Below are positions 12,543 to 26,767 of a stretch of DNA of 64,000 nucleotides, piece after piece (position 1 is the stretch's first letter; each line of letters begins with the position of its first letter). The translations under genes and the position numbers were made by a program. The notes under the pieces are model-generated. The model was not told where the DNA came from and ran no database searches. It saw only the letters and a program-made list of their open reading frames with translations. The DNA lies in contig NW_025064891.1 of assembly GCF_019112545.1 (NCBI RefSeq), positions 956,344 through 1,020,343 on the forward strand, given 5' to 3'. This DNA comes from Guyanagaster necrorhizus (taxonomy: Eukaryota > Basidiomycota > Agaricomycetes > Agaricales > Physalacriaceae).

Positions 12543-13447
12543 TCGTGATGGACGAACCCCCGGTGGAACATCTTGATGCCAACAGAGAGGTTAATCAAGA
12601 TCTGTCAATACAGCGCTTCAAGTTCAAGGTCAGGAAACTAGACGAATTGTAGATAATGAACTCCACGCCATATACCTATGATACACATGTGTTCCTTACC
12701 ATAATTAGACAAACACATCTAATCATTTAGATACGTTACTAATGTATCAGTTACTATCCGCATGCTAGGTCGTCTTCATTGAACGTCTTGGAAGAGTCGT
12801 TCGTCATGACGGACTCATCGCATTACGGCAAACCATCTCGAAGGAGTTATTGTGGCTATAATAGCACCGGTGATGGCCAGTCAATCACATCAGAGAACCA
12901 TATTGCACTAATGCAGAACCATTACTGCAGTAAGAGTGGCCCGTTGGCGGCGGAGCTTCGGGTTAACTCACGAAGTACCCAAATTTAATTGCACGAAAGA
13001 TTTTTTGATATGTAGCATTTTTTTTCAGTTTGATGCAACAAAGGAAAATAGAGGCAAGCAACAGTTACTTTGATCTTGACAAAACATCTCTCCTGGATAC
13101 CAACATCATACTTTGTGCCCAACTCCCCCAGAATTCGCTCGCGTGGACCTCGCATGGTTTACACGTGCCCAGCGTGCGAAACCTTTGAGGCATTCACGGT
13201 CCAACAATGTCAGTGAAGTTATTCCTACGGGATTTCAAAACGCGGTGCTGCTTTAAAAAGTTTGCGCTTCAGGAGGCTATTCAGACCGGATACCCATGCC
13301 AACGCTTTGATGTCTCTGTATCTTAAATCCTATACCTAGTAGACGAACCTCTGTTTCATGTGCTCTTTTGATGTTCACTGAATTTCACAGCTATATATGT
13401 ACAGTTGCGAGTTGGATCTGCTCAGCCCGACTTCCCCTTCTGCTACA
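12543..13447. other. Intergenic region between the C2H2 paralogs
   Basis: No supported gene. A TATA-like CTATATATG lies near 13390, about 55 bp before the next ATG. Confidence 0.4.
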
Positions 13448-14410
13448 ATGTACTACGATCGCCCCGTTTGCACTGGAAATACTTCCAACAACAATGAACG
13501 ACCTGTGGTTCTTCCCTCCATCGGTCGGATTTTTGGTCAGTTTATGTCTCATGGCAGGGAAACACAACCACGGCACTCACTCTGTATATAGATGGTGTGC
13601 CAAGGCGTGGTCCCCCTGAGCTGACATTGCCGCCCCTGAGAGACTCTCAGAGATCTTCTCGTTCGGACACATGGTCTCAATATACACAGTACGGCGTTCA
13701 TGTATGTTTCTACTCTTTTATATCATGATAATGTTCTGATAAAGGCATCTACCTTCTTAGGATTATCCTTCCAGAACGGCCACGCAGTCCTATTATCTAC
13801 AGACAAGGGGGACACGCTCTCCCCCCTACCCGTATGTTTCTGCATACGAAACTGACAGGGCTGTGCAGGAGGCTAGGTCTTACTCCTCTGGAAGTAAATC
13901 GCAAAAACTTGAATATTACAGCCCTTCAGGCACTGGCTGGCAAAAAATGAGGTCGCCATCGCCTTACGATTATCCTTCCGAACAGCAAGCACGAAGATAT
14001 GATCCCATCGCAACCCATCGCCGCGCATTTTCCTACTCTGAGATCCAACATTCCCGCACGCCGAGTCCCACCCTTTATAGGAGACAAGTGTTCGATAAAA
14101 CGTCCTCCTCGCCATCGTCTTCCAGTAAGCACGTGTGCAATTACTGCGGGAAACGATTCAGCCGTCCCAGCGGGCTCAAAATCCACCTAACCACTCACAC
14201 GGGGGATAAACGTCCGTGACTTCCCTTGTTCCTTGCTGCTGCTTCTCATGAAATACTTATCTAGCGTATATTTGCCCTGAAGAGGGCTGCGGTCGTGCAT
14301 TCAGCGTTCGCAGCAACATGCGTCGTCATGGTCGCATCGTACATCATGTTATGCCCGAGGCTCAAACAGCTTCAGAGTCCGGTGATGATGCTCGCAGTAG
14401 GGATGAGTGA
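13448..14410 (+). CDS. C2H2 zinc-finger protein (second of tandem pair)
   Basis: Four exons (13448-13535, 13592-13701, 13761-14211, 14265-14410) give 264 residues. As in the preceding gene, a Ser/Tyr/Pro-rich N-terminus leads to two terminal fingers: C-NY-C-GKRFSRPSGLKI-H-LTT-H, the HTGDKP linker, then C-PEEG-C-GRAFSVRSNMRR-H-GRIV-H. The shared finger sequence, shared position of the last intron (inside the linker) and same strand point to a local duplication. A probable transcriptional regulator; the target is unknown. Confidence 0.85.
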
Positions 14411-15002
14411 TCTCGTCATCCCTTACGAAAAACACTCGTCTAATTTATTTGATTATTTTTGGACATTATGTAGTTGTTTCCCATTGTACCACTTGTTCAC
14501 TCTTTAACGCCATGTTGATGCCCCGTGTAGCGCCTAGTTGTTTTCCTTCCTGTACCGCAGCGAGTATCGTGGACAATCTCGGACTGCGTCTACTTTGACT
14601 TTCTTCCGATCATTTGTGGCACTGCTACCCCGGGCAGAGGCTGTTGTTACGCTTTGGCCTTTATGGATCCCCTGATTTACGTGCGTTATGGCTTCATTTT
14701 TCACAAACAAGTACCGACACTGTTCACCTCTGAAAGCCTTTGCTGACCTACCAGCAGCGATCACGCCTACCAATGATCAGGATCGCATTACTATATGGGG
14801 TTTTGTTGTGGCCGTGACACGATCAGCCGAAAGAAATCCAGGCAAGCTAATTTCATGCAGTATGCTGCGCTGGGAATGACGCACCGCTTTAAAATCCGTT
14901 TCAAATGAAAAAACCATAATAACCCTTGCGCACGCAACCCCCGCAGCCTTTAAGACTTCCCAATCGCCCTCGAGCATCTTCCCTCATTCTTTACCATCTA
15001 AT
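14411..15002. other. Intergenic region
   Basis: Nothing I can support as a gene; short open stretches lack any recognised motif. Confidence 0.4.
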
Positions 15003-16149
15003 ATGGTCCCCCTACGTTATCTTTGGTTCCTGGCCCTAATTCTCGTTGCTGGACCATCTGCCACCCAGGCCTTGGTTCTTGAGTAAGTTGGTCGTGTTTG
15101 TGCTTTTTATCGTGCTAATGAGGTCTTTTCGCAGTGCCCGACAGGATACAACGACGTCAGATAGTACCACAACTACGTCCACCACATCATCGTCGACATC
15201 GCAGACAACCACGACATCTTCAACTTCTACGACGAGTTCTTCATCCTCGTCATCCTCGTCTTCTTCATCCTCTTCCACTGGTACAAGCTCCAGCTCGAGT
15301 AGCGGTTCGAGCATTAGTTCAAGTGCAAGTACTAGTGCAAGTGGAAGCGGAAGTGGGTCAAGCACCGTTGCGAGCAGTACCGTTGTTCAGTCTAGCAGCA
15401 CTATCGCGTCTTCCACAACAGCCAGTGCCTCTGCAACAGAATCTGCCGCTGCGTCTTCAGGCTCAGGCCTTGGAATTGGCGCCATTATTGGTATTTCGGC
15501 AGGTGTCTGTACGTGATTTTCTTTTCATATTATTTTAAGTACTGACACTGGCTTTACAGTGGTAGCGGCCAGCTTGGCTTCAATCCTCTTTTCCTCTATC
15601 CGGAAACGAAGACACATCGCAAGAAAGAGACCCCGGGCGTCACTTTACGATCCAAAATTCTTCGTACCTCCTCACAAATCATCTGAAGCCGATCTCTCTA
15701 TGACTCAGTCACAGTTGAAAGGTTTCTTGGCACCTAGCGCTAAGGTCGACAGAGGCAGATCACATCGGCAGACAGATAGTATGAGGACGTCCTCGACCCC
15801 ACTTCTTCCTCTGAATCGCCATGATGATGATGCATCTCATGTGGGTGATTCAAACGTATACGCAGCATCATCTTCTTCGACTCCTCGTGCTTCGATAGAA
15901 CATGAGCGTGACGAAGATATCTCGACGTCTGACCCTTCATGGCTCGGCCATGACCACTATCCGTCTCCATACACAGATGAAAGTGGTGAGCCGCCTTCAG
16001 CAGCGCAATCTACAATCCTTTCCCCCACCCCCCAACTCGGATATCGTCCGCTCAGTACTATAGATCAAGCAGATTTTTCCTTGAAGGCGATACAGGATTC
16101 TTTGGATAAAGGTAAACTTAATTCTACCTCCCCTACAACGGGGGTGTAA
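15003..16149 (+). CDS. Ser/Thr-rich single-pass membrane glycoprotein
   Basis: Three exons (15003-15082, 15135-15508, 15560-16149) encode 347 residues. A signal peptide (about 1-24, LWFLALILVAGPSATQA) is followed by a Ser/Thr-rich ectodomain (about 30-145, including a run of about 14 Ser), one transmembrane helix (GIGAIIGISAGVLVAASLAS, about 150-172) and a basic stop-transfer RKRRH. A ~170-residue cytosolic tail follows. The organisation resembles Mid2/Wsc-type wall-stress sensors and other fungal O-mannosylated surface proteins. There is no cysteine-rich WSC domain, so a sensor role is inference. The type of protein is clear; the function is not. Confidence 0.8.
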
Positions 16150-17698
16150 TGGTCGTCTCGCATTATTCCCTGCCCATGTTATTACCATAAATTGTAATAT
16201 CGGACTATGAAAATCCACCTTTAGAGTATTATACCACGACATCGCACGTTCACTGAGTACCATCCATGTAAAATTAGGACCATCTAATAAAATATACAGA
16301 ATCTTATCATGACAAGCATCGATGTGTTGAGGGGGAGGGTTGCATGGATCACCTGCTTCTCTCGGTGGGTATATAGAATAGGTCTCCTTGCAACGGTATC
16401 GCACGAGGAATACAGGGAGAGAAGCCTGGGCCCACATGGAGACCAAGTACATCTATCAGGTTCTATGTAATGAATACTTGGAGAGGGAACTTGAGTAGGT
16501 CGGTGCACAGATTGGATACCGGATATTTCGACGCTCGACTGAGTCCTAATGCGCTGATTATGAAGGAGAAGGAAACGACGCGCAGTTCGAACTTCGGGAG
16601 AAGCCTTCAATCGGGAGTACTAATCAGCATCCTGTTCACCTTCTCCATCACTGTGTGATTGAATGAGAGCTCTGAAACTGACGGACATACATAGACAAGG
16701 TGAAGGATAGTAGGATTGAGTCATAGAGTGAACTGACACCAGATTCAACATGACAAGATTGAGCACTATGCAGTGCTTGCATACTTTTGTTACTGTTACA
16801 AACTTGAACTGTGGATCTGTCACATCCTGGATGGCAGTTCGGGACTCAATTGCCTTCAGAAAGAGTCTGGCCGTAAAAAGAACAACACTGCCATTACAAC
16901 GCAGAGAGCGGGAGTGTGAAGAGGCAACTTCCCCAAGAGTTCACGTTCGAGTACCCGGTCCCTCAAGCTCAAGGATCCACACCCGGTAGAAGCATCAGAC
17001 TGGCGGTTCAGAATCCTGGTGAACGACCCAGATTAGACCCAGAGACGGAATCTTCTGATGTTGCACTGGCAAATATGGCGGCCAAATTTTCGGTGCTGGG
17101 CGCTAAAGACCTGGAATTTGTGCGGCTGTCGGCCCCGAGCCTTGGGCACGTCGCTGTCGCGCAGCCTGTTGATGGCGGAGATTCAATATTCAATCACGAG
17201 GAGGATTCGCTATCATAATCCTTGCTACTCGTTACGCGAAACAAATAATCTCCAAGATGCACATTCAGCGTAGGATATAAGCTCCCTTACGCGTTCAATC
17301 ATGAGCGGGACCCTCTGATGTAGGGCTGCAACGACGGAGGTCCACCTTTGATGCCAGTGATTTCATTGTTGGTACCGCCCGCCGCCGCCTGGTACCCGGT
17401 GACAAGACATTGGCATCATCAATTGTGTGGGCCTTGGGACAATAGGCAAACTTGGAAGTCATGTCACTTATTAGCGCCGTAACCGACATACATCTCGTTC
17501 TTGTTCCCCTGGCTAGAGAAAAGCGGTCACCTCCGTGAGGAACGGGCTCCGCTGATGGCTCATACCATCACTTTTTTTTGTATCTGCGAGTCTATCATCG
17601 ACGCTGTGATTATTATCGACGTTTCCATTTGGTTTTATTCGTTAAAATTCTTATTGTAATTGTTTAATATCATTTTGTTTCCGATACAAACGCAAGGC
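16150..17698. other. Intergenic region with weak open frames
   Basis: About 1.5 kb. A plus-strand open stretch around 16920-17215 has no recognised domain and no credible start. I do not annotate it. Confidence 0.4.
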
Positions 17699-19642
17699 AT
17701 GCCGAGTATTCCCCGGCAAAGTTCGAATCCCAGTCCAGGCATAACTCCAGTGCATTCTAGGACACCTACCCCTCTGTTCAATTGACATTATCAGCGTCGT
17801 TTTGTGTATACTGTGCCAACTGACAGTCTGCAATCTCGTTTTCGGTCCAGGGCCCGACCTGGCCGACACTTTGCCCTTGATGTAGACGGAGAAGATCGCG
17901 CCTCGACAACTCGTGGAAGACCGACAGCGGTATGTTTAACATTGTGGTATACCCTTCAACTTACCCTTCACAGAGATTTGCTTCTCCAGTCCACCACAAA
18001 CAGCAATCGTTTGAAAAAGTTGAGACAGATAGTAAGTGCTTAGTATTCTTTCCTGCCCTTATCCTTCTGGCAGCAATTCATACCAAAGATGCCATCGAAA
18101 TCTATCCCAAAGACCAACGGGGCAAGGAATTGGATAAGAACGCACGCATATGGCGTATATATACGGATGAGGCGCGCAAAGCCGACGCACGGATGACAGA
18201 GGGCTGGAATCGAGGCATAGACATACTGCTCGTTTTCGTGCGTGTCTCTTTCTCTGCATTGCCCCTCAACTAACTGTATGTTGCTAGACTGGATTATTCT
18301 CCGCCGTCCAGACAACGTTTATCATTCAAACATACCAGATGATGGTCCCCAACGACACTGACACCACCAACACCCTTCTTGTCCGACTCATCTCGCTGCA
18401 GTCTGGAAATACGTCCCTCGCCAACTTAACCGCTACGTCCTCTGGACCCCAAACTCACTGGGTCAACGGACTTTGGTTCGCGGCGTTGGCATGCAGCCTC
18501 TCTACTGCTCTCATTTCGATGCTCGCAAAGCAGTGGCTGCAGGTCTATGTCCCGCATGTCTCCGGTACTCTCCGATATCGCTCACGCCAACGACAATCAC
18601 GCTACATGCAGCTGGAAGCGTGGCACGTCCCCGCCATTATAGATGCACTACCACTGCTTTTACACGTCGCGTTGCTGCTATTCTTCGCGGGCTTAATAGT
18701 TCTCATGTGGACCGCGGACCTCGTTATCACCATCGCGACATGGGTAATAGTCGCGTTTGCTTACATTTTCTATCTCATCTCTGTCTGCCTCCCTTTGATG
18801 TACGATGATTGTCCGTACTTTCACTCTGTCACCGATTACCTTCGTCAGGCAATAGGATCATGGACCACCAGACATCCAGTCACGCAAACCAAAACTCTCC
18901 TACATGCGAAGAAAAATCCAGGAGATGGTGCCCGTAACGCGAGGTTCGCATGTCTGCAAATTCTGCTTGCCCATACCAATAACATACATTTTCTAGCCAT
19001 GACCTAGTAAAGTCCTCAGATGCCGTGTTCGAAGATATGCTGGACGCTTCAGCCTTAATATGGCTCTTCTCTAAATCGGCCGACACCGATGTCATTTCCG
19101 CCGCCTTGCAAGCTCTTGCGGGATTGCCCCGATATTTCTCTGCCCTAGATGACCTCCGTGAAGCCGATGCATTAGCTCTGGTGGAACAAGGTTTTCAAGA
19201 CTATTTTCATAAAGACACTACTGTGGATTTGCAATGGCACTTGATCGATGCCGAGGTGGCAGAGTTGTACTGCAGGGCATGGATACATTTGACTCGAGGA
19301 ACCTCTGAGCAGTGGCCTTTGGAGATCATCGAGCCTCTCTGGCTACTTCAAGACTCCAAACTGCATCCTGATGCCGCTGCTATAGCATCTTGCGCGGTCG
19401 CACTTTCCTCATTTGAATCTCAAGTATCACAGTGGGATCCGTTAGCATATCTCTCCAAATGCATATCGGGAGAACTACAGCTGTCTCAAACAACTCAGTG
19501 TTGTTTATTGGACAGTGTCATTGAATGCATGGTTCTTTGGGAGATGCCTGCAGCTGTTATTGAAGAGACAACGGTTCGGGCGATCCCCACCTTGCTGCAA
19601 ATCCTGCATCTCACTGGAGACTTGCCTACTTCTAACCTTTGA
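17699..19642 (+). CDS. DUF6535 membrane protein, truncated by an in-frame TGA
   Basis: Six exons (17699-17749, 17795-17929, 17974-18031, 18074-18237, 18288-18943, 18997-19642) give 569 residues before a TGA at 19640-19642. The DUF6535 domain is clear: YPKDQ..DARIW-type opening, EGWNRGIDILLVFTGLFSAV, FIIQTYQMM, then WVNGLWFAALACSLSTAL, AKQWLQVYV and two long hydrophobic segments (LLLHVALLLFFAGLIVLMW). A helical, armadillo-like tail follows. The same frame continues as good coding sequence for over 200 codons past the TGA, so the stop looks like a lesion (CGA to TGA would explain it) or a sequence error. The first intron and start are the least certain parts. The family function is unknown. Confidence 0.68.
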
Positions 19643-20471
19643 AGTGCGGCTGCACTGGCCCTCTATATCTTCACTCGCGGCCCAGTAAATTTAACAGATT
19701 ATAGGAATGAAGACAAACGGAGGGCTGATTACTGCGAGTTCACCCTCGAGTCCCTTTCAGCGCTCGTCGAAACACCAGAACGGTTTGGTGTTCGGGATAC
19801 TTTGATGGACATAACTTCACAAGAATTATGTCACTTAGCCGCATCCGTCGTTGCTCAGTCCGAAAGGTTCCCACAGCCGTCAAGAGAAATCGCCAGATCC
19901 AGTCTATCGCAACTCTTCATTGACGGTAAAATCGGAGTGGGAATCATTCCAGATTCTGTGCTTTCTGACGTGCTGAGACTGTTATACCCACCATTCCGTG
20001 TTTCCGATGCCAGGAGGCCTCTGTTTGTTACCACCTTAGTTGAAACATTGGAAATAACTTCCCATCCTGACATCACCAGTTGGTCAATTAGATTGTTAGA
20101 AATCTTGCTGCATCCATGTTTAATCGACGTTTTGCAAGCGTTCACTGACAACAATGGAATAAATGCTGTTCTTCGCGCAGCAAAAGTTGGGTTGGTGGAT
20201 AGCCGTCAGCTCCAAATCGACAGTCTAAGGACGCTCTGTGCCTTAATTGATAGCAGCACTCATCTGTCTATCGAAGGTGAGCGGCCATTGGATGCCAGCA
20301 CTGGTTCAACTCTGCCGAATTCGTCCACATGAAGATGTTTGGAAGACTGTAGTCAAGGTTTTCCGAGACTTTGCAGAGAGAAATATCGGTGAGGATGGAT
20401 ATATGGAGACCTTGCGCCATTTAGATACTATGACGAAGCTGTATGAGCATACTGGGAATGGGTCTGTCTAG
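19643..20471 (+). pseudogene. Detached C-terminal part of the DUF6535 gene
   Basis: Directly after the TGA the frame stays open (SAAALALYIFTRG, LVETPERFGVRDTLMD, ARRPLFVTTLVETLEIT) and keeps the helical HEAT/armadillo character. Near 20272 it either shifts by +1, giving WMPALVQLCRIRPHEDVW, or is spliced across a 58-nt GTGAGC..AAG intron to DVWKTVVKVFRDFAERN. It ends at 20471, only 35 bp from the convergent GCP5-like gene. Confidence 0.55.
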
Positions 20472-20506
20472 GAGATAAACAGTGTCGCATGCATTGCGCG
20501 ACATCC

Positions 20507-23500
20507 TTATGACCACCAATCTCCTGCCATGTCCAGGCGGAGTAGCAAAGTTGACAATGCCTGCGTTCCTCCGGGTGGTTTGTGCATGTAACTATCACCT
20601 TCGGAATAAGCAGCCTGCATGACAATGGAGATGTTGTCATCGACCATTGACTTGACCACATTTGTCTGATAAGCGAATCGTGTTTAGCGGCCGACGTACA
20701 ACTCAAAACGGATGCTTACAAAGGTTGACATTTTCTTTCGAAGCCTTGTGTACAGGTCGTCGAGTAATGAAGCGGCTTCGTATTCCTCTAAGATATTCCG
20801 TCTCAGTTGTCCGGCGAGAATGGAAAACTCCAGGACCAGCTCAAGAGAATCACGTAGCAAGTCACCAGCCTGTCTCTGACTTGAGCGCATGAGGCAAGCA
20901 CTCAGGATATCATCCAGCAACGCTGAATGAGCGCGTGCTAATGCGAAGACGTCGGAAAAACCCGAAGGCTCGCCATTGTGAAGGAAAGGAGGAGCATGGG
21001 GTAATAATCGCCCCAGGAATGTGTCAAAGTTACCACCAATCGCAGTGTCGCAAACGTATTGACATAACGTAGACACCAGGGAATGCGATATAAATCGGAG
21101 ATGTAGTAATCTCTTTCTCGATGCTGACAATGTTGGGAAAAGAGAAGCATCAGTTGACCGCGTCATGCGAAATACAGCAGTAATCGCATGCTCAACTAAT
21201 CAGAAAGTTAGGAACATGGCAATGATGAGGTGGCAAGATTACCTCTCATCAGGCGAAGAAGAAATGTAAACATCCTCTGGTACTTTGCTAAAATTTCAGG
21301 TGTAATCAACACTTGCAGAGGGCGGGGAGGCTTGTACTCCATGTAAAGGAAGTCGAGAGACCTGGTACACTTCTTGTCAGTGAACAGATCCGCTTAGCCT
21401 GCGTACCAACCCACTCTATTGCTAAGACACAAAGCAAGTCAGAAGTGATCTGAATATCGGAGTAGAACAAACGCACAAAGCGGATTAAGCCACTTATCTC
21501 GTCCCCGACCAGTAGGAAGATCACGAATTGCAAAACCTAGCCGGTTATCCACTTCTTCCAACAATCCCTGTCGTGTAGTTCCCGTTCTCGCAAGCTTATT
21601 TTCTTGAACGACTGATTCGAATGAGTCCACGATTACAGTCCGCAGGAAGAAGCTTAAGTCGGCGCCAACAGGGGGCCACGTCTCTCGATCCAAAAGACTG
21701 GGAGTAAGACCAACAGCCCAAGCAGTGCTCTGCACGTCAACACGGCTACCACGGTTACGACGACGAACTCGGAGAGCCTGTAGGGATATGGGATTACGAG
21801 ACTGTGCATCATAGTTATCATTATCTGAAAATAAAGCTGCGGCTAGACGGGATTTAAATTGATGGGAACCAAGCAAGAGGTAGGATTGCAGTAGCCTCAT
21901 GTGTGTTCTTATGTCGAGAGGCGTAGACGGCTGTAAGAAGAAGGAGAGAAGTTCTCCAGACAGCTTGGATGCATGAACATGCAGCGGCCGGAGGACAAGA
22001 GTAGTGAGATGGGCGAGGGTTGGCGTTATCAAAGGCAGTGTCTCTGGGAAACTGTTGATGAACGCATTTAAATTTGTGGTCGACGATGTGGTCGAGGAAT
22101 GATCAAAACACGATTGACCAATGCGCGCGCCCGGTTCAAGATCAAATAGATCGAACTGGGCAAGTTCTGGCGGACGCGAGAAAGGCCGTTCATTATCATT
22201 CTGCTTTTGCACGTCTGTCTGGTCAGATGAAGGGCGAACGGAACGAACATTGAAAGCAGCATCGATCTCGGAGGATGACCAGAACCACCGAATATCGTCT
22301 TCAGCCGAGTGCGCCTTGAGCATTGGATGATCGGGCTGCGCCACCATGAGTAACACGAGTGATTTCCGAGCTGCCAGTAAGGCATCGGATAAATCCGCGA
22401 AAAAAGCAGGGAAAGCATCCACAGCCTCTGATTCCGGGCCATCTGGTTGTTTTGTGGCGTCGGCGTCATCCACCAGTTCGCTAGCATGTTCATAAGAACG
22501 ATCACCAATGACATGTAAGGTCCGAGGTGGCCGTCGGCGCGTGCCAAAGCCAACAGAACGGGAAACTTGAAGAAGATATTCCGGAGACGTGTTAGTGAGG
22601 ATGTAGGCTAGAATAGCGATGACATCCTTATGAGATTGCCCCTCAATGTGGGTATTTAGGTGGTCGTATATGCGAGAAAGTAGAGATTGTGGACGTGACT
22701 CGATCGGCACATAGTCCGTAGGAACAATGTCTTCATCCTGAAGCAGGATCAGAATCAGCAGCTAATCGGAAAAGAAAAGCGCACTCTTCCGCATAATTTC
22801 GCCAAAGAAACCATAATATCTTCGTAGTATGTGGAAAAGGCGACTTTCGTCGAAAGCCCACCTCTTTCTACAAACTCCTGCATCAATGGATGCTCAGCTA
22901 GGGATTTACGTAAGAACAACAGGACATTCGACATTGTGTGGGCGAATGCATGGATGGTGGGCCCCGCCGCCGGAGATCTACTCTGTTAGTATGTAGACGG
23001 AGAGGGACATTGTAGATGAATTTACTTTGATCTTAACGCGACGAGAAAGGTTTCAAGCCGTCGCAACAGGGTTCCAATATGTAAAAAAGAAGCACAGATG
23101 CTGTACAGGCGCATTCTCAACCAAGACAGGATATGCACCAATAACACACACCTTTCACAAATCTGCTCGTCTTTTCCGTCGACGATTATCACACCACTTC
23201 TTCCGTTCTTCACGCCTGACTGGACGAATCTTTCGGAAATGGGGTCCCATATATGTAGCTGCGACGAAATTCCACAGACAGTCAGCTTGAGGTTTCGCCA
23301 GAGCACATTAACTGGGACATGTAAGACTTCGGTATTAGGGTCATGGAGACGAGGTTGTACACTGATAATCGCGCTTAGAACACCACGACATCCAGGAGGC
23401 TGAGCACACACTGATATCGAACAGATGCAAAAGTCCCGCTACCCTCCTCAGATAGAAAGCCGGTTTTCACAGCTCGTTTACTCTGCGAGGGTCTCAAATT

Positions 23501-23869
23501 ATCCCAAGATAAGATATGAGTCTAATTAGATAATTATGAAGGTACTTTCATGAAAGCATCGAGCACACTCACCGTTGTACCGGCAGCTTGGGTCAAAGTT
23601 TTGGCCCACAGCGAGTCATCGTCCCTGAACGCTACCAAAGGTTCCGACACCCAACGAAGCGCACTAAAATCTGCCGCCAAGATAGCGGCTTGAGGCAAAT
23701 GTTCATTCCTTATTACGACATCGTCATGTTCCCTTTTTAAGGTATCCAGTATCGGATTCTGCGGCTTGTCTGCGAGTCGAGGGATGAAGAAACCGGGAAA
23801 TACAGGTGGCAATGTATCCTGTAGAAAATCCCCATCTTCCACCGGTGGGAGAGCGTGTAAAGTGAACAT
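20507..23869 (-). CDS. Gamma-tubulin complex component (Spc97/Spc98 family, GCP5-like)
   Basis: Ten exons (23869-23546, 23482-23412, 23361-23152, 23100-23026, 22980-22785, 22737-21477, 21421-21415, 21361-21243, 21195-20720, 20665-20507) close to 965 residues. The C-terminal GCP half is unmistakable: SLDFLYMEYKPPRPLQVLIT, PEILAKYQRMFTFLLRLMR, VEHAITAVFRMTRST, ending RLDMAGDWW. The N-terminal half has the GCP5/6-like SFLHIGTLLRRLETF and HAFAHTMSNVLLFLRKSLAE. It should act in the gamma-TuRC at spindle pole bodies. Exon 7 is a 7-nt micro-exon needed to keep the ESLDFLYMEY frame. I assign GCP5 over GCP6 only tentatively. The start is the first in-frame ATG. Confidence 0.85.
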
Positions 23870-24032
23870 GGGAGTCCACGGGGAAAACGCGACGTGGTGA
23901 CTAAGCAAAGATCAGCAATGCAAATTCCAAAAATAGGACAGACCAAAAATCGGATAATGCGTCACTTTTATTCCGGAGGGCTCAGAAGGTACTTAAAGCG
24001 TAATTGAGCCCTCCTCCCAAAAGTACGACATC
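23870..24032. promoter_or_regulatory. Divergent promoter, GCP5-like / ssSPT
   Basis: A 163 bp gap between divergent ATGs. No specific site recognised. Confidence 0.4.
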
Positions 24033-24374
24033 ATGCAAGCAAAACAAGCTCTGCCTCCACCAAGACCTGATTTCTCCTTTGCTCGCCCTCCGAAATCTAA
24101 AGTCTCGTTCTTCTTCTGGCGCTGGAGGATATGGTTTGAGGCTACTTTTGCGCTCACCGTAATGGAGCCCTGGGAGAAAATAGTCTTCCTTGTTGTCACC
24201 TTTCTAAGTGTGGCCTTCTTCCTCACCGCAGTGTTCAAATATTTGCCTCGGCAGATCGAGCAGACGGAACGACGCTCTGTGTACTATCTGTGGGGCCAGG
24301 AGGGGCCGCCAGTGCGCAATCTGCTCAACCGCGGCGCAATGTTATTATCCGAAACAATGTTACGCAAGATATAG
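24033..24374 (+). CDS. Small subunit of serine palmitoyltransferase (Val-type paralog)
   Basis: An intronless 113-residue protein. The core WRWRIWFEATFALTVMEPW followed by EK and a hydrophobic helix matches the ssSPT family, whose human members carry (M/V)LEPWER. ssSPTs bind the LCB1/LCB2 heterodimer in the ER, raise activity and set acyl-CoA preference in sphingolipid synthesis. The residue two positions before EPW is Val, as in human ssSPTb. A second 113-residue paralog with Met at this position lies in the opposite orientation at 27602-27943. The N-terminus (PPPRPDFSFARPPKSK) is shared with that paralog. Confidence 0.85.
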   Translation: MQAKQALPPPRPDFSFARPPKSKVSFFFWRWRIWFEATFALTVMEPWEKIVFLVVTFLSVAFFLTAVFKYLPRQIEQTERRSVYYLWGQEGPPVRNLLNRGAMLLSETMLRKI

Positions 24375-24962
24375 CACGGTTCGTAAGTCGGATGAATAAA
24401 TGATAGAGCCTGTTCTGACACATCATATTTCAAGAACTAAAGTGTGCTGGTCGTGAAATACGGCAGTCGGTAGGACTGAAGGACGGTAAAGACACCTTAG
24501 AGGAGGGTACGAAAGGATCGTGTGCGGAGGCGGTAACAAAACTATCCATACATTGCAATGGAGTTTGTCCAATTTCAACTAGAGCAGACAAGTAGGGCTT
24601 CTTCCCTGACGGACAGAAATAAGACAACCTTGGCACTTTTATCAGTGCTCATACGTACTTAAGAAACACGGGGATCAGGTGCCTTCTGCTTCGAGATATT
24701 TCAACCAGTTGAAACGTGCAATAACATGGCAACGCAACAATGGTATATAGACGTCGGCAGTTGATGGGTTTAGTCACAATCGCAGTCACAACGCGTCCAC
24801 GGGTTTGCAGGTATACACCCAAGATGCAACAGCATAGATGTACGAACGCAACAAGATCACAGCAGCACCAGTTTACACGTAAAAAACAAAACACGACGAC
24901 ATGATTAATACCTGCCAAAGTATAAGCATGGTGCAAACGGGATGAAGGAGACATGGCGTGAA
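24375..24962. other. Convergent intergenic region
   Basis: 3' ends of the ssSPT and PRMT1 genes. A minus-strand open frame here is Cys-rich and aperiodic, and is not credible as a gene. Confidence 0.4.
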
Positions 24963-26524
<1,562 letters not shown>

Positions 26525-26767
26525 GGCTGATTTGGTGATTAGTGCGAAGATGAAGAAAGCGGTATCAAAGAACGAAATGGGACAAGCAAGAAAAGGGAAG
26601 CTCAAAAAAATCGATCATATCACGTAAGCAGCACAGCCACTCCACGTGTGATCATTTGCGCAGTTCTGACCCGCGATGCCGAGCACCGCCTAGACGTCGT
26701 CATCGTCAACAGGCAGATATAAATCCGGAGCACAGAAGAGACCTTTCCTTCCCTCCACGACGACAAT
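26525..26767. promoter_or_regulatory. Divergent promoter, PRMT1 / BRI3-like
   Basis: A 243 bp gap between divergent ATGs containing a CACGTG at 26643-26648 and a TATA-like AGATATAAAT near 26713-26722 facing the plus-strand gene. Confidence 0.45.

Noticed and set aside
15036..15365. Minus-strand acidic/Leu-rich open frame
   Set aside because: Antisense shadow of the poly-Ser tract in the plus-strand membrane protein gene.
17718..17736. GTTCGAATC resembling a tRNA B box
   Set aside because: Flanking bases cannot form the T stem and no acceptor stem or A box is present; it lies in the first exon of the DUF6535 gene.
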